Source: Xylanibacter brevis ATCC 19188 | GTDB lineage: Bacteria > Bacteroidota > Bacteroidia > Bacteroidales > Bacteroidaceae | Assembly: GCF_000621725.1 (NCBI RefSeq) | Contig: NZ_JHXM01000007.1 | Span: forward strand, 186,001 to 250,000 | Reading direction: 5' to 3' | Length of the DNA: 64,000 nucleotides | Part shown: positions 17,143 through 24,737 of the stretch, piece by piece | Layout: the number at the start of each line of letters is the position of its first letter | Numbering within the stretch: position 1 is the stretch's first letter | Notes under the pieces: model-generated | The model's database searches: none | The model's input: only the letters and a program-made list of their open reading frames with translations | What the model was told of the DNA's origin: nothing | Translations under genes and position numbers: made by a program

Positions 17143-17216
17143 CTTTGGTGACATCTTTGGTGACATTCGGCTCTTTTACGCCACCTTTTACGCCAATTTT
17201 ACGCCACTTTCGGCAT
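16919..17216 (-). pseudogene. Winged-helix fragment of an AlbA_2-type protein, copy A
   Basis: In frame from about 17216: a GVKGGVKEPNVTKDVTKELT linker and then a winged-helix domain (QSVILEMITEDSFVTIPEMS, then KTGVATRTIKRDIENLQSSG) ending EALKK. This is the usual C-terminal tail of AlbA_2-type proteins, separated from its catalytic part. The 64-codon stretch from ATG 17110 could be translated alone as a small DNA-binding protein. The same module recurs at 17618-17809. Confidence 0.65.
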
Positions 17217-17220
17217 GTTG

Positions 17221-17617
17221 CTATTGTTCAATACCATTCTCTATCACTTCCCAATAGCCGCCCTTGTCGCCTCCTATGCGGCGAATGACACCATTTTCGC
17301 GCAAAGTCTTAATACGTTTTTCCACTGCACGCGAGGACACCCCAAGCTTCATGGCAATTTCAGCCGCAGTGACTTTGGGATTTAGCCTAATAGCAGAGAT
17401 GATTGCTTGGTTTTTCTCCGAACTTTTCTCCGAACCAGAACCGTTTTTCTCCGAACCTATGGCACTTTTCTCCGTAGTAATCACCGTAGTTTTTTCCGTA
17501 GCGGGTTTATTGCCACATCCAGCATGAATAGGGATATGAATCAGGAAGGTCAAACGGTCTTCGGTAGTCTCAAAGGTGTCAAAGTCGTTGGCAAACGCAC
17601 AGATACTGTGATAGATG
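17221..17617 (-). pseudogene. C-terminal fragment of an AlbA_2/ATP-binding protein, copy B
   Basis: Begins with the same truncated FANDFDTFETTEDRLTFLIH segment and TEK/SEK linker as copy A, but its winged-helix tail differs (NQAIISAIRLNPKVTAAEIA, then GYWEVIENGIEQ). Two fragments with identical linkers and different DNA-binding tails look like products of recombination in the repetitive linker. No start codon or N-terminal domains are present. Confidence 0.65.
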
Positions 17618-17841
17618 TTACTTCTTCAACGCTTCAAGCATAGCCATGCCCAACTCCGTCACAATCCATTCACCATCCTTGCGGCCACCCTTACGAGTTA
17701 AGATACCACTTGACTGTAGGTTCTCTATATCGCGTTTAATAGTCCTTGTCGCAACACCAGTCTTTAGTGACATCTCTGGTATTGTCACAAAAGAATCTTC
17801 GGTAATCATTTCTAATATAACTGATTGTCTTTCAGTAAGTT
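17412..17841. repeat. 430-bp direct repeat, copy B
   Basis: Second copy of 16713-17142, 699 bp away, with very few differences (for example C at 17771-17773 region versus T in copy A, and the TAA-forming change at its right end). Confidence 0.85.
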
Positions 17842-18112
17842 ATTTGGTGATATCTTTGGTGACATCTTTGGTGACATCTTTGGTGACATTCGGTTCTTTT
17901 ACGCCACCTTTTACGCCAATTTGTTCTACCGAGAGCGTTTCTTTCATAAATTCTGGATGGCAAGGAATATCAATCAGGAAGTACGTCCTCTCCTCGTCCG
18001 TCTCGATAGTCGCTTTGGTTGAACCATTGGCTTCCATCTCTTCCCTGGTTAAAACACCTTGTTCATAGAGCTGTTTAAGCTCCATCAACTTGTCAATATT
18101 CGACCTTGCCAT
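17618..18112 (-). pseudogene. Chimera of a SHOCT start and an AlbA_2 C-terminus with an internal TAA
   Basis: Residues 1-28 (MARSNIDKLMELKQLYEQGV, LTREEMEA) are a SHOCT motif like those of the upstream operon. They run straight into NGSTKATIETDEERTYFLID, the end of an AlbA_2-type ATPase region, then a (DVTK)n linker. A TAA at 17840-17842 stops the frame after 90 residues; beyond it the same frame continues with LTERQSVILEMITED and a full winged-helix tail. In copy A this codon is GAA. Both the fusion and the nonsense codon indicate rearrangement and decay. The 90-residue product may still be made. Confidence 0.7.
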
Positions 18113-18148
18113 AATAAGAGTATTATTATCTTTTTTTGTGGTTTATTC

Positions 18149-19099
18149 TCATTTTCCTAAAAAATTGCGTATTTGTTCATCTGACAACATCCAGAATTTA
18201 TACCTTATCAAAAGGTCACCATCTGCATCAATAATTTCATATTTAGTCGGCCAAAAACTTGAATCCAATTCATAGTCAAATGACAGGTCTTTTTTATAAT
18301 TTTTCAAACCTGACTCATTAAATAATTCATCAATATTTATTTTGTCTGTTTGATTAGGGAAATCTTTCTTCAACTGATTTAATAAGAATTGTTTCCTCTC
18401 TTCTTGCGTCATGTCTAGTTTATCTTTAATTCCTATTTTTAAATTATGATTAACATCAAATGAGAGTAATTCAACAGTCCTTAGCATCTTTAAACCATCT
18501 TTTGCTTCATAATGATAATGTCGTTCGCTTCCAAATTCTTTACCATTCAGATGAAAAGGAAAGGGCGCTCCGCTCATCCAACTAATAAACCCTTCTTCCG
18601 TTAATCCAGAAAAAACAATATTATCTAATGCCAGCTGCGCAGTGAGATTGGGAAATTTATCAGGATATTCTACCCAAAATCTAATATCCCACTCATCTCC
18701 TAGAGTTTCTTTCCCTTTTTTCATTACTTCATCAGCATTTAGTAGGCTTGTGATTACACCATCTACATTCGTTTTGAACTTGTATATATTATTTTTTCTT
18801 GCCTTTAAGATTGTCCCTACTAAATCTGTTTCATAAGTTCTATGATCGTATTCTAGATCAATTTTTATAATTTCTGCTTCCATCGTAAATCCATTCTTAT
18901 CTGCACTTAAGACTTTTATCCTCTGCAAAAATAATAAAGTATAATCTGTATCTCCTCCTTTTAATTTAGTACTTCCTAAGAAATATTTCTCTTCGCCAAC
19001 TTCAAACTTTGGCTGTATTTTTACTATTTGTGCGTTAATCATACACACAAAACAAAGAAAAATGGGGATTAAAATCAACTTCTTCATATGCTCATTCAT
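18149..19099 (-). CDS. Secreted protein of unknown family in the SHOCT operon
   Basis: 316 residues with a clear signal peptide (KKLILIPIFLCFVCMINAQ) and a mature part of mixed alpha/beta character with no domain I know. It has many aromatic and acidic residues and no cysteine in the mature part, so it is probably periplasmic or surface-exposed. ATG 19099 overlaps the stop of the preceding gene by 8 bp, so it is the last coupled gene of the SHOCT operon. Its AT-rich codons match the island, not the flanking genome. Confidence 0.75.
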   Translation of the reverse strand: MNEHMKKLILIPIFLCFVCMINAQIVKIQPKFEVGEEKYFLGSTKLKGGDTDYTLLFLQRIKVLSADKNGFTMEAEIIKIDLEYDHRTYETDLVGTILKARKNNIYKFKTNVDGVITSLLNADEVMKKGKETLGDEWDIRFWVEYPDKFPNLTAQLALDNIVFSGLTEEGFISWMSGAPFPFHLNGKEFGSERHYHYEAKDGLKMLRTVELLSFDVNHNLKIGIKDKLDMTQEERKQFLLNQLKKDFPNQTDKINIDELFNESGLKNYKKDLSFDYELDSSFWPTKYEIIDADGDLLIRYKFWMLSDEQIRNFLGK

Positions 19100-20483
19100 T
19101 TAAAATGTTTTTTGCCTCTTCGGTCATATACGGCTTTATCTTATCATAAGGAATTGTTATGCTGACTTGCCTTAAAGAACCAGGGCCTATTTCGTAATGC
19201 TGATAGTCAAATTGTACTCCATCCTTTACCAAATGAATTATACCAGCCACAGGAGATGACTCAAATTCTTCGTTGACACTTTCATAATCTTCTCCTAGTT
19301 TATTCTTTACTGCGTTAATAATCAATTTATGTAGTCCTTTATCATTATTAGACCTTATAATATTGATGTGCTTCCCATCTACTTTTCTAAAAGTAGAGGC
19401 ATCGCAAAATTCGTTACTAACTCCACCGTGAAAATAGTATGAGTGAGCACATAAAGAAACACAATTCTCATTTTCGAAATCTTTTGTGAATTCGATGGTC
19501 TATACATAAGCAGAAGCCCCTTCATAAGCGTGTTCTTTCCATTCTCTATCCAATTCATCAAATTTTGCCTTTCCATAACTATTAATAACGGAATTCCCAT
19601 CATTCAGACTTCCTTTATATTCATATCCTTCAATTTGAAACATATTCGCAATGACCTCTTTTATATATTTCCTCGTGTTCTGCAATAAAGCATCAGCTCC
19701 TTTAATAGGATAATCGGCAGATAATTCAACATTTGCACTAGATGTGTTTTTTTTATATACTATTTTAGTTGTCTCGAATTGTTTTTCTTCTTTCTCAATT
19801 CTAGCCAACTCGAATTCTGTCACAATATTAGCAGAGAATGGGAAAGTTTTTCCCCTTGAATTAATGAAAGAGCCAGAATAGGAAACTTCTCCTAGATTGC
19901 CATTAAAGGAGCCTGCCCTAACACCGCCATCATATTCATCAAGGATCATAACTCCATTGTCATCAATAGTTCCTTTGATTGAAATGGATGCGTCGGACTT
20001 TTGACTCTCATAGTGTTCAGTACCTTCTATTTTGCTTCCCATTCGTTGAAGGTGCATAGAGAAGCCTATATTATCTCCAATAACTCCCTTGAGAATAATA
20101 TTTTGTACAACATCTTTCGTGTCAGAAGATGGAATAGTCACTGATTCTGAATGTGAAATGATTTTTGGTATGATAAAGATTCCTGCAACAACAAATAATA
20201 ATGCAATACCACCAAAGATATATTTCTTATTCTTTTCAAAAAAAGAATCATCTGATGTTTCTATAGCTTCACTTTCTGACTGTTCAAAAGCCTCTATCTG
20301 TTCCTTTTGTGTTGTATGCGACAATGGAACATCAGTTTCTTGGCTCTCTTTAGGTGCCTCACTATTTGTTCCGAGAATTTTTTTCTTCTCGGCTTCCATT
20401 TCCTCTTTTGTGAGGACTCCTGCTTCAAAGAGTTGTTTAAGTTCTAATAACTTTTCAATCTGTGAATTGTAGGAATTAGCCAT
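19092..20483 (-). pseudogene. SHOCT-TM-DUF3298-like protein interrupted by an in-frame TAG
   Basis: The N-terminus (MANSYNSQIEKLLELKQLFE, AGVLTKEEMEAEKKKIL) is a SHOCT motif, followed by an acidic linker, one membrane helix (about residues 93-110, YIFGGIALLFVVAGIFIIP) and an extracytoplasmic part. A TAG at 19500-19502 ends the first frame at about 327 residues. The very same frame then stays open for 135 more codons. These carry YYFHGGVSNEF and GVQFDYQHYEIGPGSLRQVS, the signature of DUF4163/DUF3298 (RsiV-like) domains. Without the TAG the protein would be about 463 residues. The next gene overlaps the downstream stop, which shows the long frame is ancestral. Confidence 0.8.
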
Positions 20484-20484
20484 A

Positions 20485-21588
20485 TTAATCACTATTTAAA
20501 ATATCTATTTTCTGATAATCGAACTCTTTTTGTTCTAAAACACCTTCATCCAGCAGGGCCTTTAGCTCAATTAGGATTTCCACTTTTGTTTTCCCTTGGA
20601 TCCACATTGGAATAGTTTCAGAGAGGAGAACATCTTGTTTCTGTTTGTCGTACTCTTCTGAAGTCAGAATCTCTGCATCATACAACGTTTTCAAGTTACG
20701 AAGCATAACCACCTTGTTTTCGTTGTTCGTCCGGACGGATTGGGGCATTATGTTCTTGACTTCTGTATCATATTCTTCTTCTGTGAGAATACCTGCATGC
20801 AAAAGTTCATCAAGTTGCTCAATGGTTGCTCCAATTGCATTTGTTTCTGGTAGCGAAGGCTTTATATACGCTTGGGGGGCAACTGGCATTTGTGGGGATC
20901 GAAGATGATGTGGCAACTGTGAAGTTTGCTCTACTGTTGCTAATTCGGGTTGATTGTAAAGGTAATCATCCTCATTCTCAAAATAGCGATTTGCACATTT
21001 ATAATGGATTAGGTGAATCAATAGTAAAGGAACAACATAAAACGCCGCGGACATCAAGGCTACACCAACACTGTAACCGTCGCTTGTACCCCCTGTTAAT
21101 GATAATATCCCGTAGGTCTTGGCATCTAATCTTGTTGCAGCAACTCCATATATTATCATTACACCTGAATAAGCAAGAAAACCAACGGCAACAGTAAATG
21201 CCAAACGCATGAAAATGAGGAATATCTTGTTGTCAGAACTGCGATTATACAAACAAAATATGTCAATAAAGATAGCTATTAGACTAGCATACATTAAAAT
21301 CTGAGGCCATTTTCTGTAGTCAATCGCTTTAGCCAAATGTGCCATTACTTCTTCAGAATAGCTCTCATTCAAATGCTCTTCTATGGCTTCGCCAATAAAA
21401 CTAAATACGCCTAAATTTTCACTCAGATAATGCCCAACAAGTTCTCCTTGATCCATCGTACACTGCATAATAGCTTCATTTGCAATGTCAATGACACAAT
21501 ATGCCGCTATAACATGAGCAATTGGCAAAGACAAAAGACCGAGGATCAGTAGTACATAGCCCGTTTTTGAGATATCCTTGTTAGGCAT
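20485..21588 (-). CDS. Polytopic membrane protein with three C-terminal SHOCT motifs
   Basis: 367 residues. The N-terminal half has about four membrane helices (residues about 10-32, 90-112, 122-145, 165-190), the first two separated by a long loop. The C-terminal half carries three successive SHOCT-like motifs: IEQLDELLHAGILTEEEYDT, LRNLKTLYDAEILTSEEYDK and LIELKALLDEGVLEQKEFDY. SHOCT motifs are short helical hairpins thought to mediate oligomerisation. The preceding gene ends 5 bp upstream and the next begins 1 bp after this stop, so it is the middle of a tight operon. Function is unknown; a multimeric membrane complex is a reasonable inference. Confidence 0.8.
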   Translation of the reverse strand: MPNKDISKTGYVLLILGLLSLPIAHVIAAYCVIDIANEAIMQCTMDQGELVGHYLSENLGVFSFIGEAIEEHLNESYSEEVMAHLAKAIDYRKWPQILMYASLIAIFIDIFCLYNRSSDNKIFLIFMRLAFTVAVGFLAYSGVMIIYGVAATRLDAKTYGILSLTGGTSDGYSVGVALMSAAFYVVPLLLIHLIHYKCANRYFENEDDYLYNQPELATVEQTSQLPHHLRSPQMPVAPQAYIKPSLPETNAIGATIEQLDELLHAGILTEEEYDTEVKNIMPQSVRTNNENKVVMLRNLKTLYDAEILTSEEYDKQKQDVLLSETIPMWIQGKTKVEILIELKALLDEGVLEQKEFDYQKIDILNSD

Positions 21589-21593
21589 AGTAG

Positions 21594-22040
21594 TTATGAA
21601 TTGAGGATTTTTTTCTTTTCTGATTCAAATTCTTCCTGGGTTAGAACTCCAGCGTCAAGTAAGGCTTTCAAATCTTTCAACTTTTCAGCTTTTGAACTAA
21701 AGTCGTTCTTTGGCTGTGCTTGCAGAGTTGGTTGTTGGGGGGCTGTATACTGTTGTTGTGGCTGCTGATAGAACTGCTGCTGTGGTTGTTGGTACTCGTT
21801 TGCATGAATATAGTCATAGTTGTATTCCTCATCAAAATCATCCTCGCTCTTGAAAATGAGAATAATAAAGTCAATCAATGATAATATTCCTGTAATAATC
21901 AATGGAAAGACAAAGAATAAACCAAGAGCTCCTATGCAGAGGTAAACAGCTCCTTTGGTACTTTTCCCTAAATAAAACCAATGAACGCCCCAACATCCAA
22001 GGAAGAACGTCAACAACAATGCAACAGCTTTTGTCTTCAT
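21594..22040 (-). CDS. TM2-domain protein with C-terminal SHOCT motif
   Basis: 148 residues from MKTKAVALLLTFFLGCWGVH. The first about 65 residues are a TM2 domain: two membrane helices joined by a short turn with GxxGxHxFYLGK. A Q/P-rich linker follows (about residues 80-115), then the SHOCT motif KLKDLKALLDAGVLTQEEFE. It is the first gene of the SHOCT operon. It is preceded by a leader of nearly 400 bp with a terminator-like hairpin, so expression may be controlled after initiation. A longer frame to 22073 exists, but MKTK fits the family start. Confidence 0.85.
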   Translation of the reverse strand: MKTKAVALLLTFFLGCWGVHWFYLGKSTKGAVYLCIGALGLFFVFPLIITGILSLIDFIILIFKSEDDFDEEYNYDYIHANEYQQPQQQFYQQPQQQYTAPQQPTLQAQPKNDFSSKAEKLKDLKALLDAGVLTQEEFESEKKKILNS

Positions 22041-22111
22041 ACTCGCATTTAAATGTTGCCGTGTCAAGCCCAAACGTGGCTGTTAATAGCTTTAGGAATT
22101 TTGATATATAC

Positions 22112-22146
22112 AAAAAGTGTGGGCTTCAACTTCACTTATCCCACAC
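22112..22146 (-). terminator. Terminator-like hairpin in the SHOCT operon leader
   Basis: Minus strand GTGTGGG (22140-22146), a 16-nt loop, CCCACAC (22117-22123), then five T's. A second GTGTGGG at 22193-22199 could pair with the same CCCACAC and give an alternative fold. It lies about 75 bp before the first SHOCT gene. Confidence 0.55.
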
Positions 22147-22426
22147 GCCAGGTCTCGCATTACCTCTCTAGTCAGGATAAGCAATGCGAACACCCACACC
22201 GAATATGATAAGTGTCTATAACATCATTAAACATAACGATGAAACACCTATATTCATACCCAGAGTGATGTCACTATTGCTTTTTGACTAGAGATCCAGA
22301 CCTTAATGGCCAAGACCGTCCAAGTTGCGAGTTTGGCGTGTCAAATCAGCGTCGTAACACCAATCATATATATGCATCCCTCACCTCCCTTACAACGGGG
22401 GCTTTCAGTTTGCGGGGGTAAAGGTA
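22147..22426 (-). ncRNA. Candidate leader or small RNA upstream of the SHOCT operon
   Basis: About 280 bp with no gene, between a promoter-like TACCTTTA (22419-22426 on the minus strand) and the terminator-like hairpin. It contains an imperfect stem (CGCATT/AATGCG around 22155-22190) and the alternative GTGTGGG copy. I recognise no known RNA: no B12 box, RNase P or SRP signature. It could be a small RNA ending at the hairpin or an attenuator for the operon. Confidence 0.35.
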
Positions 22427-22548
22427 CGAATTTATTTTGAATTTAGATTCATCATGTATAAAAAATGCAGAAAAAATGTAATTTTGGGCACACAAAGAAA
22501 AAAGAAGAGATATAACACCGTTTTTAGTATATACCTCTTCTATTGAAA

Positions 22549-22977
22549 TTAGTCTTCTACAATTGTGAACTCATGGAAGGAATAGAATATGTCTTCATCC
22601 TCATGCTCTTCCATATAATCCTCCAGTGTTTCGTCGATAGCTTTTACTGTTAGCTCCACCTCATGCCCGACAATTCCTGATACAAATTTGGCTGCATCTT
22701 CGATTTTTCCCCAATAGTACCAATCATCATAGGAGTCAAGAGAATAGCGGTCAGGGAAATACGTACCGCTGGAATCATTTGTATAGAATACGTCACATCC
22801 AGGTTCTTGCTCTTGATAGTAAACTTTGATGGATGGGTATTTCTTTTCAATACACTCCCGAAATCCTTCCTGTTCGCACCATGCCGTATTTTGGTTGATG
22901 GTGAGGATATTATCTTCAAGATGGTAATCAATTATCTCACCCCCGGTCGGGAGTTCTTGCTCCGTTTCTCTCCGCAA
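22549..22977 (-). pseudogene. Hypothetical protein truncated by the right island repeat
   Basis: About 128 native residues (LEDNILTINQNTAWCEQEGF onward; later GCDVFYTNDSSGTYFPDRYS and an acidic C-terminus). The fragment resembles the middle of small plasmid or phage proteins with a TAW...P..Y.EPGC...TND...FPDRY pattern. The first codons of the open frame come from the 87-bp repeat, so the natural N-terminus is lost at the repeat boundary (22932). The role is unknown. Confidence 0.5.
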
Positions 22978-23019
22978 GCGCCCCTTCGGGTCGAGCGCGA
23001 ATCCCTCTCTCTCCGCAAA
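22933..23019 (+). repeat. Right 87-bp direct repeat of the tRNA-Ser island
   Basis: Copy of 16114-16200 with one difference (G at 22997). It ends in the tRNA-Ser 3' end CGAATCCCTCTCTCTCCGCA. Beyond it the normal chromosomal sequence resumes with the MBL gene. Confidence 0.85.
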
Positions 23020-23081
23020 CTATATAACTTTGTACCCACGTAAGAAGACTACTGCAGAAGTCAAGTGGTGGTCAAATACGA

Positions 23082-23885
23082 CTAACAGAAACGTGTTACA
23101 TTTTGTGTTCCGCAAGAAAATGGATGTATTTTGTTTCCCATCACGTCTTGCAGAATGGCAAACGCTGCATCACCTGTGCAGTGACTGGTGTAGAAATGTG
23201 TCTGAGGATAGGCTTCCGTCAACCTGCTGGAAAGTGCTGTGAGTTTGACTTCGTCCTCATGATTGTCGAGCAGATGAAATCCTCCGACAACCATCTTTAC
23301 CGGCAACGGACATGCTGCAAGGATGTTTTCCAACCCGCTGTGAGCACATCCCGTAAACAACAAACCTTTTGTGTACAAAGCCAGCTCGTGGCGGAAATCA
23401 TCATGAACGTACAGCCCCTGCTTGTCTTGAACGAAAAGATGCTGATTGCCTTCTGGCATCGGATGAAGGTGGGGTATGTGTGCTATGACATAGATGTCGT
23501 CGCCTATGCTACCACTATGATTAATCTGCAGCAACCGCTCTTGCGGGAATTCCGGCCATTCGGTGGTAATCGAGTGCAGATAGCGGCGTTTAGAATAAAA
23601 CATGCCGCTGATGGCATCGGGAGAGACAATGACCTTTGCCTTCTTGCTGATGTCCATGAAATGCTTCAGTCCTCCTGCATGGTCGCTATGTCCGTGTGAG
23701 ATAAATACATAGTCAACACTGCTGAGGTCTTTCCCTAATCGCTCTGCATTGCGGATCAGTATGTCGCTGGCTCCTGTATCGAGCAGGATGCAGTGCTTCT
23801 CCGTTTCGAGAAGGATAGAAAGACCATGCTCTGTTTCAAAAGCTGGATTGATGGTCCTGTTATCTGATAATACCGTCCATTCCAT
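23082..23885 (-). CDS. MBL-fold metallo-hydrolase
   Basis: About 267 residues from MEWTVLSDNRT. The metal-binding motif HGHSDHAGG (about residues 66-74) is the HxHxDH signature, with further ligands in FTGCAHSG and near TSHCTG. The overall pattern matches the subgroup that includes dihydropterin-linked phosphate synthases of methanopterin-like pathways (COG1237). In bacteria the substrate is generally unknown. It begins 13 bp after the stop of the NifX-like gene; the two probably act together. Confidence 0.8.
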   Translation of the reverse strand: MEWTVLSDNRTINPAFETEHGLSILLETEKHCILLDTGASDILIRNAERLGKDLSSVDYVFISHGHSDHAGGLKHFMDISKKAKVIVSPDAISGMFYSKRRYLHSITTEWPEFPQERLLQINHSGSIGDDIYVIAHIPHLHPMPEGNQHLFVQDKQGLYVHDDFRHELALYTKGLLFTGCAHSGLENILAACPLPVKMVVGGFHLLDNHEDEVKLTALSSRLTEAYPQTHFYTSHCTGDAAFAILQDVMGNKIHPFSCGTQNVTRFC

Positions 23886-23898
23886 GCTTCGATGCAAA

Positions 23899-24300
23899 TC
23901 ACTTGCCTAATGTCGGCATCACATACACTGGCTTCTCTTCGTGGTTGTTGCAGTCGTGATGATTGCAGGCTTCAAGAGAGTCTTTCAGTTCACCATTCAG
24001 ATAAGCCTGGAGCACATCCTCAATTGTTCCATGACATCCCCTAACCACAGTGATGCCGTGAGCAGACAGTTTGTTGTAGGCTCCCATCCCCATGTTGCCA
24101 GCCAGCATCAGGGTGATGCCCATCTCTTGCATAACTGATGCTATGTTCGACTTGCAGCCACATCCTTCAGGCGAGTTTAGTCGCTCTTGTTTTACTACCT
24201 GGTTTTGTTCGTCGAGTGTTACTATGCTATAATAAGCGCAGTGTCCGAAATGGTCGTCAACCATGCCGTCGCGTGTAGGTATTGCTATTAACTTTGTCAT
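23899..24300 (-). CDS. NifX/NifB-type FeMo-cofactor-binding-fold protein
   Basis: 133 residues with the dinitrogenase iron-molybdenum cofactor fold: AIPTRDGMVDDHFGHCAYYS at the start, GCGCKSNIASVMQEMGITLM and NMGMGAYNKL in the middle, and a His/Cys-rich tail (EACNHHDCNNHEEK). In organisms without nitrogenase these small proteins bind metal or iron-sulfur clusters and often accompany MBL hydrolases or P-loop ATPases. No nif genes are nearby, so nitrogen fixation is not implied. A promoter-like TAACTTTG lies at 24341-24348 (minus). Confidence 0.85.
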   Translation of the reverse strand: MTKLIAIPTRDGMVDDHFGHCAYYSIVTLDEQNQVVKQERLNSPEGCGCKSNIASVMQEMGITLMLAGNMGMGAYNKLSAHGITVVRGCHGTIEDVLQAYLNGELKDSLEACNHHDCNNHEEKPVYVMPTLGK

Positions 24301-24340
24301 TATTTCAACATTACAATTTGTTCAAGTGATAATATTTGTG

Positions 24341-24348
24341 CAAAGTTA
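24341..24348 (-). promoter_or_regulatory. -7 element before the NifX-like gene
   Basis: Minus strand TAACTTTG, matching TAnnTTTG, about 40 bp upstream of the ATG. No convincing -33 box was seen. Confidence 0.5.
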
Positions 24349-24426
24349 CTCACAAATCCTCGTTTACCATATAATTGCAGCTATATTTAACAAAATATGG
24401 CACAAACCTCGGCGGAATGCTATTGT

Positions 24427-24734
24427 GGTTTGGGCGGTTTCGGTTGACAATAGGGCCGCTTTGACAATGCAATAGTGGCAGTTTTGAGATGCAATAGTGG
24501 CAGTTTTGAGATGCAATAGTGGCACTATTGAGTTGATTCTAGACTCTAGAATCGTTGTTTCTAGACTTTAGAATTGATGTTTCTAGACTCTGGAATTGAT
24601 GTTTCTAGACTCTAGAATGGTGCTTTCTAGACTCTAGAATGAAATCAAAAGCGCCACTCTTGCAGTGCAAAAGTGGCGCTATGGGTGTTTGATAGTGGCG
24701 CTATTGGGTGGTAATAGTGGCCCAATGACAGAAT
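24427..24734. repeat. 22-bp-period palindrome array C (14 units)
   Basis: Units start every 22 bp from 24427 to 24713. Five consecutive units (24537, 24559, 24581, 24603, 24625) carry TTCTAGACTCTAGAA or one-base variants. The flanking units carry AATAGTGGCACTATT-like cores (24449, 24471, 24493, 24515 before; 24647, 24669, 24691, 24713 after). Both cores are seven-base inverted arms around one base. The last unit ends 3 bp from the stop of the histidine kinase gene. Arms with a one-base centre cannot make a stable RNA loop, which points to recognition as DNA. Confidence 0.9.
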
Positions 24735-24737
24735 AGG

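Larger units (their letters stand above)
16114..23019. mobile_element. tRNA-Ser-linked genomic island, about 6.9 kb, no integrase seen
   Basis: It is bounded by 87-bp direct repeats that end in the tRNA-Ser 3' end. The inside is clearly more AT-rich than the flanks and holds only accessory genes: AlbA_2-type fragments, a SHOCT operon and a truncated hypothetical. No integrase, relaxase or replication gene is visible, so it is either a passenger mobilised by another element or a remnant. Repeat identity (86 of 87) suggests recent formation or gene conversion. Confidence 0.75.

Noticed and set aside
17840..19502. Alternative genetic code (TAG or TAA reassigned) in the island
   Set aside because: Many other genes in the island end normally at TAA/TAG, and only one TAG and one TAA interrupt frames; mutation is simpler.
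23899..24300. Nitrogen-fixation gene
   Set aside because: Only the NifX fold is shared; no nifHDK, nifB or nifEN is in view.
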